Below are positions 5,816 through 10,487 of a DNA stretch of 10,487 nt, in pieces. The notes under the pieces were generated by a model. It did not search any database. It saw only the letters and a list, made by a program, of their open reading frames with translations, and was not told where the DNA came from. This DNA comes from Chloroflexia bacterium (GTDB lineage: Bacteria > Chloroflexota > Chloroflexia > Thermobaculales > Thermobaculaceae), in NCBI GenBank assembly GCA_013695265.1, contig JACDAU010000137.1, forward strand, positions 1 through 10,487, written 5' to 3'. A program made the position numbers and the translations under genes. Every line of letters begins with the position of its first letter. Positions within the stretch are counted from its first letter, which is position 1.

Positions 5816-6164
5816 GAACGGCCAGAAAGTGATCCTGTCCGTCGTGCAGCGGCAGGACGCCGAGAAACTAGTCCGTGTCCTGCTTGAGCACGGCTACGGC
5901 TCCGTGGTGCTTAGCAGCACTGGGAGCTTCCTCCGAAAGGGAAACTCGACGATCATGACCGTCGCGACCCAGTCGGCAGTCGACGCGATAATCCGGATCG
6001 TCGAGGAGAACGCTAGCGAGCGAACCGAGGTGCGCGACCCAGGAATCAGCCTGCGTACGACGGAGTGGTACGTGCCCCAGAGCCTCACGGTACACGCGGG
6101 CGGCGCAAGCATCTGGGTGCTCGATGCGGAACTCGCGGGCTTCTTACCGCTCGCGCGTTCGTAG
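5802..6164 (+). CDS. PII-like protein of the cyclic-di-AMP receptor family (DarA/PstA, DUF970)
   Basis: A 120-residue product, close to family length (about 109 in Firmicutes). These small trimeric cytosolic proteins resemble PII and, where studied, bind cyclic di-AMP. Family marks: the starting strand VILSVVQRQDAEKL (residues 10-23), the hallmark TGSFLRKGN (40-48), the long loop region ending TEWYVP (87-92), and GGASIWVLD (100-108). The stretch before the hallmark reads YGSVVLSS, where the well-known receptors have FRATKLAT, so some ligand contacts differ. Start: GTG at 5802, with SD GGAGG 6 nt upstream inside the end of the Xer-like gene, so translation is coupled. The N-terminus is about 8 residues longer than in DarA. 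It ends 2 nt from the stop of the convergent comF. Family membership is firm; ligand binding is not established. Confidence 0.9.
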   Translation: MEATENGQKVILSVVQRQDAEKLVRVLLEHGYGSVVLSSTGSFLRKGNSTIMTVATQSAVDAIIRIVEENASERTEVRDPGISLRTTEWYVPQSLTVHAGGASIWVLDAELAGFLPLARS

Positions 6165-6166
6165 GC

Positions 6167-6841
6167 TCAGGCACGGGCGAAGACGAGCGCCGTCACCTGT
6201 GCAGCGCCCATCAGTTTGAGTACGCGCGCGCACTCTTCGAGTGTTGCGCCAGTCGTGCATACGTCATCGATAAGCAGCACCCGGCCCTCGATTGCGGAAG
6301 CACCCGGCGCAAACGCGCCATGAACGTTGATCCAGCGCTGCTCGGCGCTCAGTCGAGCCTGCGCCTCGCGCAGGTGCGCCCGCTGGAGGGCCAACGCCAT
6401 GGGCAGGCCGGTTCGTTCGCGGATCGCTCCACAGAGCGCGGCCGCCTGATTGTAACCACGGTTTCGTTGCCGCGATGGATGCATTGGGACCGGCACGAGC
6501 ACGTCATCCTCCCTCGCGCTTGTGAGTTCTGTCGGAATCATCTGACCAGCCATCCACTCCGCCGCACCGCTCATATTCCGATACTTGAACGCGTGGACGA
6601 GCGGGCGCACAGGGCCAGCATACTCGAACGCGGCTCGGAGCCCGTCGAGGTTGCGGATGTAGACACGACAGGTTGAACAGTCATAGCTGCCCCCGGCAGA
6701 GCCGCACTTCGCACACCGCGCGCCGCCGAAGGGTGTACACCGTTGCAGGCATTCCGCGCACAGCCAAGCACCGGAACGACGACAAGCAACGCACTTTGCC
6801 GGATAGAGCAGGCTCAGAATGCCTGAGAGGGGATGCCTCAC
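6167..6841 (-). CDS. comF: ComF-family phosphoribosyltransferase-like protein
   Basis: A 224-residue ComF protein: an N-terminal Cys-rich zinc-binding part followed by a type I phosphoribosyltransferase fold. Four CxxC pairs are visible: Cys17/20, Cys28/31, Cys43/46 and Cys55/58. The conserved block VPVPMHPSRQRNRGYNQA lies at 116-133, QARLSAEQRWINV at 161-173, and the PRPP-binding loop LLIDDVCTTGAT at 189-200. ComF is needed for natural transformation in several bacteria and acts in the cytosol on incoming DNA; related proteins of unknown role also occur in non-competent species. The GTG at 6841 overlaps the TGA of the DUF192 gene (GTGA, 4 nt) and has no clear SD, so it depends on coupling. 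Sequence upstream in this frame belongs to the DUF192 gene. It is the last gene of the tad operon. Confidence 0.92.
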   Translation of the reverse strand: MRHPLSGILSLLYPAKCVACRRSGAWLCAECLQRCTPFGGARCAKCGSAGGSYDCSTCRVYIRNLDGLRAAFEYAGPVRPLVHAFKYRNMSGAAEWMAGQMIPTELTSAREDDVLVPVPMHPSRQRNRGYNQAAALCGAIRERTGLPMALALQRAHLREAQARLSAEQRWINVHGAFAPGASAIEGRVLLIDDVCTTGATLEECARVLKLMGAAQVTALVFARA

Positions 6842-7188
6842 GAATGGAAGTGCAACACGTCGCCCACCTGGGTGCCTGTCCGGGCAACTGTCCCAGCCGG
6901 AAGCTCCAGCGTCTGCTTCGCGCCACGCACTATGCTGGAGGCACGCCACTGCTTGAGCGGTGTATACATCTTCAGCACGCGACTCTCCTTGTCCAAGAAC
7001 AGGACATCTATCGGGAAGCGCATGAAAAAACTGTGGACGCTTGAGCAAGGCCGGATGAGCAGCCCCTCACCCTCCTCCAGCGAGGACCGGTTGAGGAGGC
7101 CGACGGAACGGGCAGGGATCGAGGTGGCAAGCTTGCACCGGTCGGACAACATGGCGGCGCTGCGTGTATTCACCACCTCGACGGTCAT
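6838..7188 (-). CDS. DUF192 family protein
   Basis: A 116-residue protein matching the DUF192 fold: ATSIPARSVGLLNRSSL (residues 21-37), GEGLLI (41-46), the signature HSFFMRFPIDVLFLDK (52-67), and the closing LELPAGTVARTGTQVGD (94-110). No enzymatic activity is established for the family. Many members carry an export signal; none is seen here, so this one is probably cytosolic, perhaps at the membrane through its partners. The ATG at 7188 shares one base with the tadC stop (TAATG) and has GGAG 8 nt upstream. It ends in a 4-nt overlap with comF. Its position between tadC and comF suggests a role linked to the pilus, but that is inference from context. Confidence 0.9.
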   Translation of the reverse strand: MTVEVVNTRSAAMLSDRCKLATSIPARSVGLLNRSSLEEGEGLLIRPCSSVHSFFMRFPIDVLFLDKESRVLKMYTPLKQWRASSIVRGAKQTLELPAGTVARTGTQVGDVLHFHS

Positions 7189-8108
7189 TAGAACGACTCC
7201 AAGATCTTCGGGATCGCTGGCCCGAGCACGACAACGTAGATCGCGGGGAAGATGAAGAGAACCATGGGGAAGATGATCTTTACGGGAGCCTGGTGCGCCT
7301 TTTCCTCGGCGCGCTGCCTTCGACGACGGCGAAGCTGCTCGGACTGGATACGCAGCACCTGCACAACACCCACGCCCAACTGATCGGCCTGGATTATAGC
7401 CGATACCAAGGTCGACAGGTCATCGACGCCGGTGCGCTCCACCATGTCTTTCAGTGCGTCTCTCCGGGCTCGACCCAGGCGCATGTCCGTCAGAACGCGG
7501 TCAAACTCGTCACTCAGTGCATTCTGCCACTTATCAGTTACCCGGCGGAGGGCAAGGTCGAAGCCGAGTCCCGCCTCGACACAGATCGTTAGCAGGTCGA
7601 TCGAGTCTGGCATCGCCCTCGCGATCAGTCCCTTCCGCTCCTTGATTTTGCGCTTCACGTAGGCACTCGGATACCAGTATCCCACACCCGCACCGACCAC
7701 AAACGCGATCACGACTCGGAATGCACTTTGTCCGATGAGAGCGGCAAACCCGGCCAGCCCTAGACCCATCACGAGTGCAACCACCAGCTTGATCGCCATG
7801 AACTCGGGGACGGACAGGTTCCCAGGGTTACCCGCCAGGACGAGCTTCCGGCGCATTTCATTCATCCGTTCGGTCGGCGTCCGATTCGTCACCTTGCGGC
7901 CCACGACGCGCAGGATGGGCAGGAGGAATCGCTGCGAGAAGGGAAGGCTGAGTTCGTACTCCTCGACGCTCTGCGAATCAATGGCCAGGTTGTCGACACG
8001 CGCGCCGATCTCCGCCCACCGGCGGACGACCACAAACCAGTAGAGTATGGCTATTATGGAGATGCTGAAGCAAGAGGAGGCGATGGCCGCCAGTATCATC
8101 GGGGGCAT
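7188..8108 (-). CDS. tadC: Tad pilus inner-membrane platform protein TadC
   Basis: A 306-residue T2SSF-domain protein. An N-terminal membrane helix (about residues 5-28) is followed by a cytosolic segment, two membrane helices (about 104-125 and 131-147), the T2SSF helical domain (about 166-290; PDSIDLLTICVEAGLGFD and the basic stretch RRRRRQRAEEKAHQAP), and a final hydrophobic stretch IIFPMVLFIFPAIYVVVLGP (278-297), which is typical of TadC rather than TadB. With TadB it forms the membrane platform on which the ATPase TadA acts to assemble Flp pili. The ATG at 8108 has GAGG 8 nt upstream and lies 3 nt after the tadB stop. Its own stop overlaps the DUF192 start. Confidence 0.94.
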   Translation of the reverse strand: MPPMILAAIASSCFSISIIAILYWFVVVRRWAEIGARVDNLAIDSQSVEEYELSLPFSQRFLLPILRVVGRKVTNRTPTERMNEMRRKLVLAGNPGNLSVPEFMAIKLVVALVMGLGLAGFAALIGQSAFRVVIAFVVGAGVGYWYPSAYVKRKIKERKGLIARAMPDSIDLLTICVEAGLGFDLALRRVTDKWQNALSDEFDRVLTDMRLGRARRDALKDMVERTGVDDLSTLVSAIIQADQLGVGVVQVLRIQSEQLRRRRRQRAEEKAHQAPVKIIFPMVLFIFPAIYVVVLGPAIPKILESF

Positions 8109-8111
8109 TGT

Positions 8112-9074
8112 CTATACCTCAATGTTGACTATCTTACGGATGACCATGAACGCCATGCCGATGAGTCCCAGGCTGGCTATGGGCAGGCATATCCACGGGA
8201 ACGTCCAGAGTGGCGACATATATCCCGGATTGATGACACTAATGATCAGTGCCATTCCGAAAGGGAGTGCCGTGATCACATACCCCGAGTACCGCCCCTG
8301 CGACGTAAGTACCTTTACCTCACCCTTGATGCGGACCCGTTCACGGATGGTATGTGCGATCCCCTCGAGCACCTGTGAGAGATTTCCTCCGACTTCCTGT
8401 TGCACACTAATGGCTGTAATGAGTAGGTCGAGATCCTCACTCGGAACCCGGCGCAGGAGATTCGCCAGCGCGTCATTGAGCGAGAGGCCGACCCCAACCT
8501 CCTGGACGACCCGCCGGAACTCGGTCGAGGTCGGTGCGGGCGCATCGCGTGATATCAGGTCCATGCTCTGCAGGAGGCTGTACCCGGCCCGCAGGGAGTT
8601 GGCGAGCATCATGGTGCTTTCCCCCAACTGCGCGTTGTACTGGGAGACCCGCTTCCCCCGCTTGCGCTTGACGACCAGCGAGGGCACGAAGTACCCTACA
8701 GTTCCGAGAATAAGACTGCCGACCCAAATCGGAAAGCCGAAGCGCAGCGAGATCGGGATCCCCGCGAGCAGGCCGATGGCGATGGCTGCAACCTGAGCGC
8801 CCACGAACTCGGCGGGCGTCAAGCGCACATCAGCCTGAACGAGCTTGCGTGCTATCTTGTCCGCGTACGACGAGTCCTTCATGCGATTCGCCACGTAGTC
8901 TTGTACGGGCTTTGCCTTGTCCTTGTTCCCGTTCTCGCCGGCTTGCGCCTTTTGCGCCGGATCGAGGCGCGACCAAGGATCGCCACCGGAGCGCAGGCGC
9001 ACGATTGCGAAGGTGATGAACAGCACGCTCACAGACAGCGCGCCGCTGATCAACGCAGGGATGAAATCGCGCAT
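8112..9074 (-). CDS. tadB: Tad pilus inner-membrane platform protein TadB
   Basis: A 320-residue T2SSF-domain protein. It has an N-terminal membrane helix (about residues 5-27), a hydrophilic linker rich in Lys, Asp and Gly (about 30-60), two membrane helices (about 90-135), and a cytosolic T2SSF helical domain (about 155-260) with LANSLRAGYSLLQSMDLI and the SVQQEVGGNLSQVLEG motif. Two closing membrane helices follow (about 263-282 and 293-313). It is the partner of TadC in the platform complex. The ATG at 9074 follows the tadA stop by 4 nt, with SD AGGAG 7 nt upstream inside the end of tadA. An ATG at 9079 (TAATG) is out of frame. The gene stops 3 nt before tadC. Confidence 0.94.
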   Translation of the reverse strand: MRDFIPALISGALSVSVLFITFAIVRLRSGGDPWSRLDPAQKAQAGENGNKDKAKPVQDYVANRMKDSSYADKIARKLVQADVRLTPAEFVGAQVAAIAIGLLAGIPISLRFGFPIWVGSLILGTVGYFVPSLVVKRKRGKRVSQYNAQLGESTMMLANSLRAGYSLLQSMDLISRDAPAPTSTEFRRVVQEVGVGLSLNDALANLLRRVPSEDLDLLITAISVQQEVGGNLSQVLEGIAHTIRERVRIKGEVKVLTSQGRYSGYVITALPFGMALIISVINPGYMSPLWTFPWICLPIASLGLIGMAFMVIRKIVNIEV

Positions 9075-9078
9075 CGCA

Positions 9079-10452
9079 TTACTCCTGACTTACCGGATGC
9101 GCCGGCTCGAACAGGCCTTCGGGCAGCGTGATGCCTGCGGCGGTCATCTGGTCCATGAAGCGGGATCTCGCGCCGGTCGGCGTGAACTGGCCGATGAGCT
9201 TTCCGTCCGCGAAACCAGTCTGCTCGTACCGAAACAGCTCATTCAGCGCAATGCCGTGCGCGTCCGCACCAAGCACCTCGCTGATGCGGGTGACCTTGCG
9301 CGAGCCGTCGCGCAGCCGCTCTTGCTGCACGATCACGTGGACTGCGGACGCGATCTGCTCGTGAATCGCGCGGGCAGGAAGGTCCATGCCGGCCATCAAC
9401 ACCATCGTTTCAAGGCGGGAGACCGCGTCGCGAGGACTGTTCGCGTGCAAGGTCGTGAGCGAGCCGTCGTGCCCGGTGTTCATTGCCTGAAGCATGTCGA
9501 ACGCCTCACCACCACGGCACTCGCCGATGATGATCCGGTCGGGCCGCATCCGCAGTGAGTTGATCACCAGGTCGCGAATAGAGACCTCTCCTCGGCCCTC
9601 CACGTTCGGTGGCCGCGTTTCCATCGTGACAACGTGTTCCTGCTGAAGCTGCAATTCCGCCGCGTTCTCGATCGTCACGATGCGCTCGTCCTCGGGAATA
9701 AACGAGGAAAGAATGTTGAGCATCGTTGTCTTGCCAGAGCCTGTACCGCCGCTCACGAGAATATTCAGACGCGCGATAACAGCCGCCCGCATATACGTCA
9801 CCATCTCATCAGTGATGGATCCGAAGCCAACCAGGTTTTCGGCTCGAAGCGGGTCCCGGCTAAACTTACGGATCGTCACTGTCGGGCCGTTCAGTGCGAG
9901 CGGCGGAATAACGGCGTTCACGCGGGAGCCATCCGGCAGACGAGCGTCCACCATGGGCGAACTCTCGTCGATGCGCCGGCCAAGCGGACTGATGATCCGG
10001 TCGATCACGCGCTTCACGTGGTCATTGTCCTCGAATCCGATCCGCACGCGCTCCAGCCTGCCCTTGCGCTCCACGAAAACATGATGCGGGCCATTAACCA
10101 TGATCTCGCTAACGCTGTCATCCGCGAGAAGTTGCTCCAGGGGTCCGAAGCCGAGCAGTTCCGCGAGGATTGCGCCAAGCAACAGCTCCTTCTCAGTCCG
10201 AGTCAGCACGATCGACTCGCGAGACACGATCTGGCCGAAGATCTCCTCCACGCGCTTGCGTACCTGGTCGGGACGGCTCAGGTCGAGATTCGGCCCGAGT
10301 TCGCCAAGCAGGCGGCTCTGGACCGTTGACTTCATTTCCACCAGGTTGCGTTCGACCGCTCCTCGCGGCACCGATGGCGGCGCGGCGGATCGCCCCGGCC
10401 CAGCAGGGGCCGTGGGTTGCGGCTCTGTATTAAGGCGCTTGAGTAATGACAT
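9079..10452 (-). CDS. tadA: Flp/Tad pilus assembly ATPase TadA (CpaF)
   Basis: A 457-residue secretion ATPase of the GspE/PilT superfamily, CpaF/TadA branch. It powers assembly of Flp pili from the cytosolic face of TadB/TadC as a hexamer. A Pro/Ala-rich leader (about residues 9-30) is followed by the N-terminal all-helical and N1 domains (EIMVNGPHHVFVERKGR, 116-132; MVDARLPDGSRVNAVIPP, 167-184). The motor core has Walker A GGTGSGKT (235-242), an Asp-box segment VTIENAAELQLQQEHV (259-274), a Walker B region RPDRIIIGECRGGEAFD (303-319), and the His box TGHDGSLTTLHANS (326-339). The Asp box reads E-N where E-D is usual. The ATG at 10452 has AAGGGA 7 nt upstream. It is the first complete gene of this operon in the window; a tadZ/cpaE-type gene would be expected further upstream, outside. 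Confidence 0.97.
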   Translation of the reverse strand: MSLLKRLNTEPQPTAPAGPGRSAAPPSVPRGAVERNLVEMKSTVQSRLLGELGPNLDLSRPDQVRKRVEEIFGQIVSRESIVLTRTEKELLLGAILAELLGFGPLEQLLADDSVSEIMVNGPHHVFVERKGRLERVRIGFEDNDHVKRVIDRIISPLGRRIDESSPMVDARLPDGSRVNAVIPPLALNGPTVTIRKFSRDPLRAENLVGFGSITDEMVTYMRAAVIARLNILVSGGTGSGKTTMLNILSSFIPEDERIVTIENAAELQLQQEHVVTMETRPPNVEGRGEVSIRDLVINSLRMRPDRIIIGECRGGEAFDMLQAMNTGHDGSLTTLHANSPRDAVSRLETMVLMAGMDLPARAIHEQIASAVHVIVQQERLRDGSRKVTRISEVLGADAHGIALNELFRYEQTGFADGKLIGQFTPTGARSRFMDQMTAAGITLPEGLFEPAHPVSQE

Positions 10453-10487
10453 CTCTTAGTCCCTTCGTGCGGTCTACGCCTTTGCCC

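Noticed and set aside
6065..6676. 203-codon plus-strand open frame over the DarA-like and comF genes
   Set aside because: It overlaps two genes with clear family motifs and shows none itself.
6842..7048. N-terminal extension of ComF back to 7048
   Set aside because: That frame lies inside the DUF192 gene and has no ComF similarity; the GTGA overlap gives the expected ComF start.
1..10487. CRISPR array, insertion sequence or tandem repeats
   Set aside because: No regularly spaced repeats, terminal inverted repeats or transposase-like frames were seen by eye.

Overview
The window is GC-rich bacterial chromosome, densely packed, with consensus sigma70-type promoters and GTG or ATG starts behind strong Shine-Dalgarno (SD) sites. 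I read it as core genome of a GC-rich member of Chloroflexota, perhaps Thermomicrobia. The reasons are a Tad pilus locus with archaeal-type TadB/TadC, a PII-like cyclic-di-AMP receptor family protein, and a tilS-ftsH order. This placement is an inference from gene content and has not been tested by phylogeny. No insertion sequence, phage, CRISPR array or other clear mobile element is visible.

Layout. (1) Positions 4-4448 are on the minus strand. Read in the direction of transcription they hold initiator tRNA-fMet, a second CAU-anticodon tRNA, tilS, ftsH with its own consensus promoter and a clear intrinsic terminator, a small unknown ORF, and a HIT-family protein. (2) Positions 4449-4683 are a divergent intergenic region with one promoter firing leftward into tRNA-fMet and one firing rightward. 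(3) Positions 4684-6164 are a compact plus-strand operon: a 50-residue single-span membrane protein, a tyrosine-recombinase-fold protein that has lost several catalytic residues, and a PII-like protein of the DarA/PstA (DUF970) family. (4) Positions 6167-10452 are a minus-strand operon, read as tadA (cpaF), tadB, tadC, a DUF192 protein and comF. Its genes touch, overlap or lie within 4 nt of each other. Its last gene converges on the plus-strand operon with only 2 nt between stop codons.

How the parts may work together. The left block is housekeeping: translation initiation, lysidine synthesis on CAU tRNA, membrane proteolysis and nucleotide hydrolysis. The right block supplies the motor ATPase and the two membrane platform proteins of a Flp/Tad pilus; the pilin, secretin and other parts must lie elsewhere, probably upstream of 10487. 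Coupling of comF to this operon hints that the pilus could serve DNA uptake, though this is inference only. The most unusual part is the middle operon, which joins a probably non-catalytic Xer-like protein, a tiny membrane protein and a nucleotide-sensor homologue whose ligand strand differs from the well-studied receptors.
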